NCBI GenBank assembly: GCA_028692395.1
Contig: JAQUXP010000009.1
Location: 28,928-92,927 of the forward strand
Length of the DNA: 64,000 bases
Source of the DNA: Lachnospiraceae bacterium
GTDB taxonomy: Bacteria; Bacillota; Clostridia; Lachnospirales; Lachnospiraceae
Direction: 5' to 3'
The position numbers were made by a program, and so were the translations under genes. The first letter of the stretch is position 1. Every line of letters begins with the position of its first letter. Positions 1-7,604 of this stretch are shown piece by piece. Below the pieces are notes generated by a model, which was not told the origin of the DNA, ran no database searches, and was given only the letters and a program-made list of their open reading frames with translations.

Positions 1-348
1 CCCAATCTGATTGAGCTGAATCTGACCGAGGGAAGTGGATGGACACAGGCGCCTGTCGAGGGTTCCGATGAGCGTTCCATCTATTATTACACCAACGCAA
101 TTCCCGCAGGGGGAAGCAGTAACAACCTGACAGACAGTATCCGTATCGATGGCAAGATTGCCAAAGAAGTGGAGAAAAAGCAGGAGGGTAATATCATTAC
201 CTATGAATATGCTTATAACGGCTATACCTTCTGTCTGGAGGCAGAGGTAGATGCAGTGCAGACCCATAACGCAGCAGAGGCGATCAAGAGCGCCTGGGGC
301 GTGGACGTAGCTGTTGCTGATGACGAATTAAGCTATCGCTTACAATAA
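1..348 (+). CDS. C-terminal part of a TasA/camelysin-like surface protein (5' end outside window)
   Basis: An open frame enters from the left edge and stops at TAA 346-348, giving 115 residues. It reads as a beta-rich secreted domain, with a stretch like DSIRIDGKIAKEV and an Asn/Tyr-rich core. This type of C-terminus occurs in SipW-dependent (CalY/TasA-like) proteins of Clostridia and Bacilli. The SipW-type peptidase three genes downstream supports that, since SipW processes TasA-class exports. No signal peptide can be seen because the N-terminus is cut off. The family assignment is inference from composition and context. Confidence 0.6.
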   Translation, partial: PNLIELNLTEGSGWTQAPVEGSDERSIYYYTNAIPAGGSSNNLTDSIRIDGKIAKEVEKKQEGNIITYEYAYNGYTFCLEAEVDAVQTHNAAEAIKSAWGVDVAVADDELSYRLQ

Positions 349-360
349 GGAGGTACAAAG

Positions 361-1140
361 ATGAAGAAGAAGCTTTTGTGCCTTGCCATCGCAGTATGTA
401 TGGCTGTAGGCGCACCAATTACAGCAAGTGCAAAGGATTATCCGGGAAAGGATGGCTGGTCTGTTGAGTTTGACGGCAGTAAGATGAACAGCAGCTTTAC
501 CTCAGATGATATCACAGAGACTACCACTGACATCCAGCCGGGAGACAGCATTACAATGAATATAGCTGTGAAGAATTCCGGTACCACGGATACGGACTGG
601 TATATGTCCAATGAAGTGATACGGACGCTGGAGGATGCCACGAAGGTAGCCACTGGCGGTACCTATGAGTATCGGCTGACCTACACAGATCCGAAGAATG
701 CAGAAAATGTTCTGTATGACAGCAACACAGTTGGTGGCGAAGGCCAAAGTGGTCAGGGAACAGGTCTCCATCAGGCAACAGATTCCCTGGAAAAGTACTT
801 CTATCTGGGAAGACTGACCAGGGGACAGGGTGGCTCTGTACACCTTCGTGTGGCAGTAGACGGTGAGACCCAGGGTAATAATTATCAGAAGACCCTGGCA
901 AAGCTGCAGATGAAGTTTGCAGTGGAGAAGGTAAAAGCCGGTGAGACCATTACCAGGACGAAGACCGTAACCAGACAGGCAGCCACAACGAATATCAGAA
1001 AGACTGTTAAGACCGGGGATACCAACAGACTGATCCTGCTTAGCGCAATTGCTTTGCTCAGCGGTATCGTACTTCTGATTATCGGAGTATTGATCGTGAA
1101 AAGACGCAAAGATAACAGCGGGGAAGGAGAGCAGAACTGA
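361..1140 (+). CDS. Secreted surface protein with VKTGD sorting-like C-terminus
   Basis: This 259-residue protein begins with a clear Sec signal peptide (Lys-rich start, hydrophobic core, Ala-Ser-Ala cleavage region near residue 24). A beta-rich ectodomain follows. The tail has VKTGD at about 216-220, then a roughly 22-residue hydrophobic span and KRRK, the layout of an LPXTG-like sorting signal. A good RBS (AAGGAGG) lies about 10 bases before ATG 361, and only 12 bases separate it from the upstream gene. It overlaps the next gene by one base (TGATG), so the genes are co-translated. It is probably a structural or adhesive partner of the TasA-like protein. Its exact function is unknown. Confidence 0.7.
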   Translation: MKKKLLCLAIAVCMAVGAPITASAKDYPGKDGWSVEFDGSKMNSSFTSDDITETTTDIQPGDSITMNIAVKNSGTTDTDWYMSNEVIRTLEDATKVATGGTYEYRLTYTDPKNAENVLYDSNTVGGEGQSGQGTGLHQATDSLEKYFYLGRLTRGQGGSVHLRVAVDGETQGNNYQKTLAKLQMKFAVEKVKAGETITRTKTVTRQAATTNIRKTVKTGDTNRLILLSAIALLSGIVLLIIGVLIVKRRKDNSGEGEQN

Positions 1141-2180
1141 TGAAAAGATGGAGTAGATTATTAGTTTCGCTTTTGACCTGTTGTATGCTCTTTGGACTGA
1201 TGGCAGTCGAGGCATTTGCGGCAGAGCCTTATACCTATACCGTGAATCTATATGCAGGAAATAAGGGAACGGTAAATGGATTAGAGAAAGTTCCCAAAGC
1301 AAAACTTTCGGCAGGTTCCAATGTGGATTTTTCCGATGTGGAAATTGTAGTTACAGATCATAAATATTACCCAAAGGGAATTCGGCGCAGCGGCTGGGAT
1401 AACGATGAGGTTTTCTTTAACACCATGTCTTTTTCAGTGGATGGTGACATGGATTATGTAGTTGCCTACGGTGTGACGGCAAAAAAAGTTGCCTATACCG
1501 TGAATTATCAGAATGCAGCAGGCGAGGTTTTACTGCCTTCCAACACCTATTATGGTGATATCGGTGACAAGCCGGTGATCGCTTATCAGTATATCAAGAA
1601 TTACATCCCCCAGGCGCTGGCGATGACAGGCACTTTAAAGGAGAATGCAGCAGAAAATGTGTTCACTTTTGTCTATACACCAGGTGCATCGGATACGATC
1701 ATTACGAATACCGAGGTGATTACCATCCCTGGTGGTACAACCACCACAACCGTTAATGTACCGGGAACCACCCAGACAGGAACCACGGGAACAGGCACTA
1801 CGGGAACCGGAACTACAGGAACAGAAACCGGAGCAGCTGCCAATATTGGAAATGCAGCAGCAGCAGAGGCTAATACAGCTGCACTCAATGCCGCAGCCGG
1901 TAATGCAGGAACCACGGGAACCGGAACCGAAGGAACTGGAGCCAATGGCAATGAGGCAAATGGAACCGGAACTGAGGGCAATGGCACCGAGGCAATTCCA
2001 GACGAGCAGGTTCCTCAGAGTCTGCAGGACATCGATGATGAAGAAGTGCCGGCAGGCAATATAGATGCCGAGACAAAGAAGAGCTTTCCAATGGTAGCCT
2101 CTATTGGAATCGGCGCAGGTGCGATCGCAGCGCTGGGCGTGCTGTTATTCTTCATGATTAAGAAACGTCGTATCAAATAA
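1140..2180 (+). CDS. MucBP-domain surface protein with Gly/Thr-repeat stalk and C-terminal membrane anchor
   Basis: The 346-residue protein has a signal peptide (cleavage near AFAAEP, residue 28) and an N-terminal beta-rich part. A MucBP-like segment at about 118-180 contains YTVNYQNAAGEVL. A low-complexity stalk (about 200-290) has TGTTGTG and GTEGTG repeats plus an Ala-rich part. An acidic linker (IPDEQVP, DDEEVP) precedes a transmembrane helix near 317-338 ending in KKRR. MucBP domains bind mucin-type glycans in known proteins, so a mucus or host-glycan adhesin role is inferred. The start codon overlaps the upstream stop. The repetitive stalk is a likely site of length variation. Confidence 0.7.
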   Translation: MKRWSRLLVSLLTCCMLFGLMAVEAFAAEPYTYTVNLYAGNKGTVNGLEKVPKAKLSAGSNVDFSDVEIVVTDHKYYPKGIRRSGWDNDEVFFNTMSFSVDGDMDYVVAYGVTAKKVAYTVNYQNAAGEVLLPSNTYYGDIGDKPVIAYQYIKNYIPQALAMTGTLKENAAENVFTFVYTPGASDTIITNTEVITIPGGTTTTTVNVPGTTQTGTTGTGTTGTGTTGTETGAAANIGNAAAAEANTAALNAAAGNAGTTGTGTEGTGANGNEANGTGTEGNGTEAIPDEQVPQSLQDIDDEEVPAGNIDAETKKSFPMVASIGIGAGAIAALGVLLFFMIKKRRIK

Positions 2181-2265
2181 ATAATAGAAATCCATATAAT
2201 TCAGGGCAGATTCCCGAAAAATCTGTCCTGGATTCTTTTGGATTTTGGATAGATGAGGGAAGGGT

Positions 2266-2805
2266 TTGTTGGAAAAACAAGAGAAGAGACAAGAAAATAG
2301 AGTAGAGAAGAGACGACCTGCTGCTTTGATTTGCAGCGTAATCGGAACCATACTGCTGGTAGTTCTGATTCTTGGGTGTCTGCCCCTTACAGTGCCAAAG
2401 GTATTCGGTTACCATATCTATACCGTGGTCAGTGGAAGTATGGAGCCTGCGATTCCTACCGGAAGCCTTGTGTACATCAAGGCAGTCCCGGCAGAAGAAA
2501 TTGCGGAAGACGAAGTCATCGCATTTTACGGCGTCATGGATGGGGCATCGATCATTACCCATCGTGTTGTGGCAAACAGTGTCGTTATGGGACAATTCAT
2601 CACCAAAGGTGATGCCAATGAAACCAACGATATGGAGCCGATTCCATATGATAACTATATCGGAAAAGTAGTCCTCTCCATCCCAAAAGTCGGAGGAATC
2701 GCCCAGACCGTAACCACCGGTCCCGGCAGGATCGCCGCTTTATGTATGATCGGACTCGCAGTGCTGCTGGAGATTGCAGCATCCGTATTAGACAGAAAAA
2801 GGTGA
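2266..2805 (+). CDS. sipW: ER/SipW-type signal peptidase I
   Basis: This 179-residue S26B peptidase has a cytoplasmic basic N-terminus, a transmembrane helix (about 20-40), the catalytic serine in SGSMEP (Ser58) and a histidine in the second catalytic position (THRVV, His99). Bacterial-type LepB has lysine there. A second helix lies near the C-terminus (about 157-172). SipW enzymes process TasA-like matrix proteins, which fits the three surface genes just upstream. The start is TTG 2266, preceded by GAGGGAAGGG. The gap of 85 bases from the preceding gene contains no terminator that I can see. Confidence 0.88.
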   Translation: MLEKQEKRQENRVEKRRPAALICSVIGTILLVVLILGCLPLTVPKVFGYHIYTVVSGSMEPAIPTGSLVYIKAVPAEEIAEDEVIAFYGVMDGASIITHRVVANSVVMGQFITKGDANETNDMEPIPYDNYIGKVVLSIPKVGGIAQTVTTGPGRIAALCMIGLAVLLEIAASVLDRKR

Positions 2806-2832
2806 GCCAATCCTGGCGCACCTTTTTCTGTC
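2791..2832. terminator. Bidirectional intrinsic terminator between convergent genes
   Basis: A perfect 14-bp inverted repeat (2791-2804 against 2819-2832) encloses an inner GCCA/TGGC stem. A-runs on the left arm and T-runs on the right arm make it usable from both sides. It overlaps the last codons of sipW and ends just before the minus-strand gene stop at 2839. Confidence 0.88.
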
Positions 2833-2838
2833 TCTATT

Positions 2839-3798
2839 TTAATTAACTGCAATTACATTTGTAGAATACTGTCCGTTTTCTAAAGTGATGGTAATCGTTA
2901 TGTTCCCACTTGTTTTTGGCTCAATGGTGTAGACTTTTTTTGCTGTCTCATACACGGGGATTTTTTTGGCATCAAGGACTGCCACAACACTTTTTACACG
3001 CAGCAGGGAGGAAACGGTGATATAATATTCTGTGCTGCCATTGTTTTTATTGGTTCCGCTACTGATTGTGGCGGCTGGTGTGACGAATAAAAGTGGAAGC
3101 AGCAGCAGTCCTGCCAGTATGATTCCAATGATTACCTTGGGAAGAACATAGGTATCCTTCCGGAAGATCCGGTTAGTGGAAAGCCTGGACACCGGGATTG
3201 TATGTGGCTTATAGTTACAGGCATCCAGCACTGTGCTAAGAAGAATATCCGCTCCCTTATAATCCAGTTTGGCTTCCAGGGCCGGACCGTCTGCCGCCCT
3301 CTGCCGTCCATCTTTGGCTTTGCTTCCATGTCCTGCCACAGGAACATGCTTTTGATCAAGAAGCTTTCTGGCATGTCGGTACAGCTTCATCAGTGACTGG
3401 ACGGACTCTCCGGTGGCCAGGGACATTTCTGATCGGGTCAGACTGCGGTAATCGTACATCAGGACGACTCTCGCCTCGGGAAATGGAAGCTTTTGGACGG
3501 CCTCCGGCACCTGGGCGAGGAAAGCTTCCGGCAGCATCTGACAGCAGAGCCGGAAGTTAATCTGGTCAAGCCAGGGAAGCAGCTGTTCGGTATCGGTGAG
3601 CTGCTTGATATGTTTCAGGGCATAGATATACAGCAGCTTTAATACATCCTGCGCCAGGTAAAGATCTCCGGTGAAATAGCAGGCAAACCGATATTGGTTT
3701 TCATAGGTAGCGGCATACAGATCTGCGAAGGAATCACTGTCCCCTTCCATGGTATGCTTGATTAGGGTATAAAGATACTGGTAATCCAGTTCTGCCAT
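2839..3798 (-). CDS. Membrane-tethered ECF-sigma-like protein with extracellular C-terminal domain
   Basis: From the start MAELDYQYLY (codon at 3798-3796, after AGGAAAGGAG) the protein has 319 residues. Residues about 10-85 resemble sigma region 2. Residues about 103-150 (PEARVVLMYDY, ATGESVQSLMKLYRHARKLL) resemble the region 4 helix-turn-helix of ECF sigma factors. A basic linker precedes one transmembrane helix (about 221-240), and about 80 residues of beta-rich sequence would lie outside the cell. A sigma-like part joined to a membrane and sensor tail suggests self-contained signalling, but key promoter-contact residues cannot be checked here. It lies 4 bases behind the GGDEF gene and shares its promoter. 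An upstream in-frame ATG at 3843 lies inside the neighbouring gene and is less likely. Confidence 0.6.
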   Translation of the reverse strand: MAELDYQYLYTLIKHTMEGDSDSFADLYAATYENQYRFACYFTGDLYLAQDVLKLLYIYALKHIKQLTDTEQLLPWLDQINFRLCCQMLPEAFLAQVPEAVQKLPFPEARVVLMYDYRSLTRSEMSLATGESVQSLMKLYRHARKLLDQKHVPVAGHGSKAKDGRQRAADGPALEAKLDYKGADILLSTVLDACNYKPHTIPVSRLSTNRIFRKDTYVLPKVIIGIILAGLLLLPLLFVTPAATISSGTNKNNGSTEYYITVSSLLRVKSVVAVLDAKKIPVYETAKKVYTIEPKTSGNITITITLENGQYSTNVIAVN

Positions 3799-3802
3799 AT
3801 GC

Positions 3803-4504
3803 TCACTCCTTTCCTGCATAGATACGCCGGTTAGCGGATGCAATCAAATCGGTAATACTGTCATTTGCCTCTGAATCAGCATCACTGTGAAATGCAACCC
3901 CGTACTGGCAGTGGATGTGTGGGATGTCTGGCTGAAGATTGAACTGGTGAAGCTGCGCATGGAGACGATCCACGAATCCGGTCAGCTGTTTTGCACTGCA
4001 GTTTTCAAAAAGTGCAATAAACTTATTACCGCCATTTCTGCCGATAAAGCATTGCCCGGCGGCAACCAGATGCATCGTGTCGGAGAAACGGCGAATTGCA
4101 TCGTCTCCGGCCTGACGCCCAAACTTTTTGTTGATGTCAATGATATTTGTGATATCAATCATAACACAACCCATATTGGCAGGAAGCGGTGCACCGATAT
4201 ACTTTTCAATCAGAGAATCACAGCTGAAGCGGTTCGCTATACCACTGATGGTGTCGGCATGGGCCACATGATCCAGCTGTGTTACATTTTTGTGAAAGAT
4301 GGAAAAAAGGTGAAAGTCCAGATACAAAAAGACAAAGGACAGAATTAATGTCACCCAGAGTATCACACAGATTACAAGAATATGACTGTTTTTCGCAACA
4401 TAATTTCTTGTGCCGGGATCCAGCAGAATCAGCACAATACTGAGAATTGTTAGTATGGAAAACAGGATAAGCTGTATAAGCTTCACCTCATTCATTTTCT
4501 TCAT
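3803..4504 (-). CDS. Membrane GGDEF-domain protein with degenerate active site
   Basis: This 233-residue protein has two N-terminal transmembrane helices (about 9-28 and 41-62) and a GGDEF-type domain (about 80-232). The signature that should read GG(D/E)EF is GGNKF (158-162), so the catalytic acidic residue is replaced by Asn and the following Glu by Lys. The first metal-site Asp (VMIDITN, Asp117) remains. Active diguanylate cyclases need the GG(D/E)EF acid, so it is probably a sensor or protein-interaction module rather than an enzyme. It is the first gene of a two-gene minus-strand unit with the sigma-like gene. ATG 4504 follows GGGAG. Confidence 0.78.
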   Translation of the reverse strand: MKKMNEVKLIQLILFSILTILSIVLILLDPGTRNYVAKNSHILVICVILWVTLILSFVFLYLDFHLFSIFHKNVTQLDHVAHADTISGIANRFSCDSLIEKYIGAPLPANMGCVMIDITNIIDINKKFGRQAGDDAIRRFSDTMHLVAAGQCFIGRNGGNKFIALFENCSAKQLTGFVDRLHAQLHQFNLQPDIPHIHCQYGVAFHSDADSEANDSITDLIASANRRIYAGKE

Positions 4505-4541
4505 AAAAAAAATACTCCCTTCATAAAACTTTTTTCTCTAC

Positions 4542-4581
4542 GGATAGTATAACACAAATCCTGTTTTGTGCTATACTATCC
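4542..4581. promoter_or_regulatory. Mirror-symmetric divergent extended -10 promoters
   Basis: Arms 4542-4557 and 4566-4581 are inverted copies (15 of 16 match) around a short centre. Each arm carries an extended -10 element: TGC-TATACT on plus (-10 at 4572-4577) and TGT-TATACT on minus (-10 at 4546-4551). Predicted starts are near 4584 (plus, toward lepB) and 4539 (minus, toward the GGDEF gene). No convincing -35 is present for either. The two polymerase footprints would overlap. Confidence 0.7.
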
Positions 4582-4604
4582 TCATGGGTATATTTGAAAT
4601 ACCT

Positions 4605-4630
4605 CCTGCAGCACGAGAAAATGCTGCGGG
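4605..4630 (+). other. Leader hairpin upstream of signal peptidase I
   Basis: CCTGCAGCA (4605-4613) pairs with TGCTGCGGG (4622-4630) with one G-U pair, around an 8-base A-rich loop. No T-run follows, so it is not a terminator. It would sit near the 5' end of the lepB-map transcript and may affect stability or translation. Confidence 0.5.
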
Positions 4631-4672
4631 CGTGTAGAAGCTTTTCAATTAATCAGGAGAAATTGATGCCAT

Positions 4673-5332
4673 ATGATAGAGGAAGAAAACATACAAGAGA
4701 AGGATAGTAAGATAACGAAGGATTCACCTGTCTGTCCCCCGGGGGACAGCTCCGACGATATACTGGAGAAGGTGAAGGAAACCATCGTTTTGCAGGAACC
4801 CAGGAAGTCGACCTGGCGGATTCGAAAGCTTGCCTGGACCTGGCAGGAGCGGATGGCCTATGATCTGGTCAGCGTATGTCTGATGATTGTGGTCATATAT
4901 CTGCTGTTTCACTTTGTAGTGGGGACGGCGCTGGTGAATGGCAGTTCTATGTATCCCACACTGCAGAACAATCAGCTGGTATTATTTAACCGGCTGAACA
5001 CCGGATATCAGGTGGGAGATGTGGTAGCGGTTCGGATGCCCTCGGGGGAGTTTTATGTAAAGCGCATCGTGGCGAAGGCCGGGGATGTGGTGGAGCTTCG
5101 AGAGGGGAAGCTTTATGTAAACGATGTGGAAGTGGAAGAGCCTTATGTGTTTGGGGACACGCTGCCGGAGGAAGGAAACGTGGAGTATCCGCTGACGGTG
5201 GAGGAAGGCAAGTATTTTATCCTGGGAGATAATCGGGAAAAGTCTAATGACTCCCGGGCTTTCGGCTCTGTCATCAAGGAGCGGATTACAGGAAAAGTCA
5301 TATTCTATGCCGGAATCCTGCAGCAATATTAA
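4673..5332 (+). CDS. lepB: Signal peptidase I, bacterial type
   Basis: The enzyme cleaves Sec signal peptides on the outer face of the membrane. It has 219 residues, with a charged cytoplasmic N-terminus (about 60 residues), one transmembrane helix (about 63-85) and the catalytic Ser92 in SSMYPT. The catalytic lysine is Lys130 in FYVKRIVAKAGD, and the box GDNREKSNDSR follows. The Ser/Lys dyad separates it from the Ser/His SipW enzyme upstream, so the region has both peptidase classes. AGGAGA lies 12 bases before ATG 4673. It is followed 18 bases later by map, so the two N-terminal processing enzymes appear co-transcribed. Confidence 0.93.
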   Translation: MIEEENIQEKDSKITKDSPVCPPGDSSDDILEKVKETIVLQEPRKSTWRIRKLAWTWQERMAYDLVSVCLMIVVIYLLFHFVVGTALVNGSSMYPTLQNNQLVLFNRLNTGYQVGDVVAVRMPSGEFYVKRIVAKAGDVVELREGKLYVNDVEVEEPYVFGDTLPEEGNVEYPLTVEEGKYFILGDNREKSNDSRAFGSVIKERITGKVIFYAGILQQY

Positions 5333-5350
5333 AGGAAAAGAGGAAGAAAG

Positions 5351-6226
5351 ATGTTTCACAAATTAGGACGTAATGATGACTGCTGGTGTGGAAGTGGTGT
5401 AAAGTATAAGCACTGCCACGCTGACTATGACGCAAAGCTGGAGAAATTTAAGGCAAGAGGCTGCCTGATTCCTCCCAGAAAGATCATCAAGAATCAGGAA
5501 CAGATTCAGGGAATGCGAGACAGCGGAAAGATCAATATCGCAGTGCTTGATGCAGTGGCAGAAAAGATCTGCGAGGGGATGACAACAGAAGAGATCAACA
5601 CAATTGTCCATGAAAAGACAATTTCCATGGGTGGAATACCGGCACCGCTGGGGTATCAGGGATTCCCAAAGAGTGTGTGTACCTCCATCAATGACCAGGT
5701 GTGTCATGGAATTCCCTCCGGGGACGTAAAGCTAAAATCCGGTGATATCATCAATGTGGATGTATCAACGATTTATAAGGGGTATTTTTCAGATTCTTCC
5801 AGGATGTTTTGCATCGGAGAGGTAAGTCCGGAGAAAGAACGCCTTGTCCGGGTGACGAAGGAGTGTGTGGAGAAGGGACTTGAGATGGTAAAGCCCTGGA
5901 CCCGTCTGGGAGATATGGGATATGCGGTGCACCAGCATGCGCTGCAGCATGGCTACACCGTGGTGCGTGAGGTAGGCGGACACGGCGTAGGACTGGAATT
6001 CCATGAGGATCCTTATGTGGGATATACCACAGAGAAAAATACAGGAATGCTTATGACGCCAGGCATGTCATTTACCATAGAACCCATGGTAAACATGGGA
6101 ACCGATGAGATCTTCGTGGATGAGGAAAATGAATGGACCATCTATACGGAAGATAGAAAGCCCTCGGCCCAGTGGGAAGTGATGGTGCTGGTGACAGAAG
6201 AGGGGTATGAGCTGATTGCCTATTAA
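5351..6226 (+). CDS. map: Methionine aminopeptidase type I with N-terminal SEC-C zinc motif
   Basis: The enzyme removes initiator methionine from new proteins. Residues 1-25 carry a SEC-C motif (NDDCWCGSGVKYKHCH), which binds zinc and helps ribosome association in other proteins. The pita-bread domain follows, with metal ligands visible in INVDVS and FSDSSRMF (two Asp), GGHGVGLEFHE (His), TIEPM (Glu) and the final Glu in WEVMVLVTEEG. The usual length is about 250, and the SEC-C extension explains the 291 residues. It sits 18 bases behind lepB. Confidence 0.95.
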   Translation: MFHKLGRNDDCWCGSGVKYKHCHADYDAKLEKFKARGCLIPPRKIIKNQEQIQGMRDSGKINIAVLDAVAEKICEGMTTEEINTIVHEKTISMGGIPAPLGYQGFPKSVCTSINDQVCHGIPSGDVKLKSGDIINVDVSTIYKGYFSDSSRMFCIGEVSPEKERLVRVTKECVEKGLEMVKPWTRLGDMGYAVHQHALQHGYTVVREVGGHGVGLEFHEDPYVGYTTEKNTGMLMTPGMSFTIEPMVNMGTDEIFVDEENEWTIYTEDRKPSAQWEVMVLVTEEGYELIAY

Positions 6227-6379
6227 GTGACTGGAAGGATTCCCCGGAAGCAAAAAGTGAACAAAAGTGCACAAAACAGCGCAATTTTCAGCTTGAAAAA
6301 TCTGGAAGGATAGCTGATAATCAAGAAGACGGATTACACTTAGAAAGAGTACACTTGAGTTTGCGGGGGAGATCACAAC

Positions 6380-7561
6380 ATGACGAAGAATTACAACAAG
6401 ACACTTTATGCCTGTTTCACAGGGTATATTGTGCAGGCAATTATCAACAATTTTATTCCACTATTATTTTTGACATTTCAGTCATCCTATGACATTCCAC
6501 TGTCGAAGATTACCATGCTGATTACCTTTAACTTTGTGCTGCAGCTGGCTGTCGATCTGGTTTCTGTTACCTTTGTGGATCGGATCGGGTATCGGGCATC
6601 GATGCTAATCGCCCATGCCTGCGCAGCGGCGGGCTTGATTTTGCTGGTGATTCTGCCGGATCGTATGGAAGATCCATTTTTGGGAATTTTGATTGCGGTT
6701 ATGGTCTATGCCATCGGCGGTGGGCTTCTTGAGGTTCTGGTAAGCCCCGTGGTAGAGGCGTGTCCCACCAGGAATAAGGAGACAGCTATGAGCCTGCTTC
6801 ATTCCTTTTACTGCTGGGGGCATGTGGGAGTTGTGCTGATCTCCACCTTGTTTTTTGCAGTATTTGGCATCTCCAACTGGAAGGTGCTGGCGGTGATCTG
6901 GGCACTGGTTCCAGTGCTAAATGGTATCTTTTTCACCCAGGTGCCGATGGATACTTTGATTGCGGAGGGTGAAAAGGGTATGAGTATCCCGGAGCTTTTC
7001 CGGCAGAAAATCTTCTGGGTTTTTATGCTTCTGATGATGTGTGCAGGTGCCAGTGAGCAGGCGGTGAGCCAGTGGGCATCTACCTTTGCAGAGAAAGGTC
7101 TGCAGGTATCTAAGACTGTGGGGGATCTGGCAGGACCTATGTCATTTGCCATCTGTATGGGTATTGCCCGGGCACTTTATGGAAAATTCGGCGAAAAGAT
7201 TCGGGTACAGAGCATGATGTTTTACAGTGGAATTCTGTGTATGATCTCCTATCTGGTGATTTCCCTGGTTCCGGTGTCGGCGGTGGGTCTGATTGGCTGC
7301 GCCATATGTGGCTTTTCTGTGGGAATCTTCTGGCCGGGTACTTTCAGTATGGCAGCAGGCTCCATGCGACGGGGTGGCACGGCATTATTCGCACTTCTGG
7401 CTTTGGCGGGAGATCTGGGATGCTCCGGCGGCCCCACACTGGTGGGGGAGATATCCAGTCTGTTTCAGGATAATCTGAAGGTGGGAATCCTGGCTGCCTG
7501 CGTATTTCCGCTGCTGCTGATCCTGGGACTGGGACTAAAGAAAAAGGTGGAGCACCGATAG
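6380..7561 (+). CDS. MFS transporter (12-helix)
   Basis: This 393-residue hydrophobic protein shows about 12 transmembrane segments. A typical MFS loop DRIGYRAS follows the second helix, and the N-terminal region (YACFTGYIVQAIINNFIPLLF) is like sugar or multidrug MFS proteins such as the FucP/Bcr-like groups. The substrate cannot be read from the sequence. The start ATG 6380 is preceded by GGGGGAG. The 153-base gap upstream contains no clear terminator or consensus promoter. It converges on the MerR gene with only 43 bases between stops and no obvious terminator. Confidence 0.8.
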   Translation: MTKNYNKTLYACFTGYIVQAIINNFIPLLFLTFQSSYDIPLSKITMLITFNFVLQLAVDLVSVTFVDRIGYRASMLIAHACAAAGLILLVILPDRMEDPFLGILIAVMVYAIGGGLLEVLVSPVVEACPTRNKETAMSLLHSFYCWGHVGVVLISTLFFAVFGISNWKVLAVIWALVPVLNGIFFTQVPMDTLIAEGEKGMSIPELFRQKIFWVFMLLMMCAGASEQAVSQWASTFAEKGLQVSKTVGDLAGPMSFAICMGIARALYGKFGEKIRVQSMMFYSGILCMISYLVISLVPVSAVGLIGCAICGFSVGIFWPGTFSMAAGSMRRGGTALFALLALAGDLGCSGGPTLVGEISSLFQDNLKVGILAACVFPLLLILGLGLKKKVEHR

Positions 7562-7604
7562 ACTTATCAGGGACAGCCTTCACCCTGCGCAGCAGGAGAG
7601 CAGC

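Noticed and set aside
502..1302. Open frame of about 266 codons on the minus strand across the surface genes
   Set aside because: Antisense to two clear secreted proteins, with no start signal or domain.
1732..2064. Alternate-frame protein with Glu/Pro/Gln repeats in the MucBP gene stalk
   Set aside because: It is the +1/+2 reading of the Gly/Thr repeat and has no start signal.
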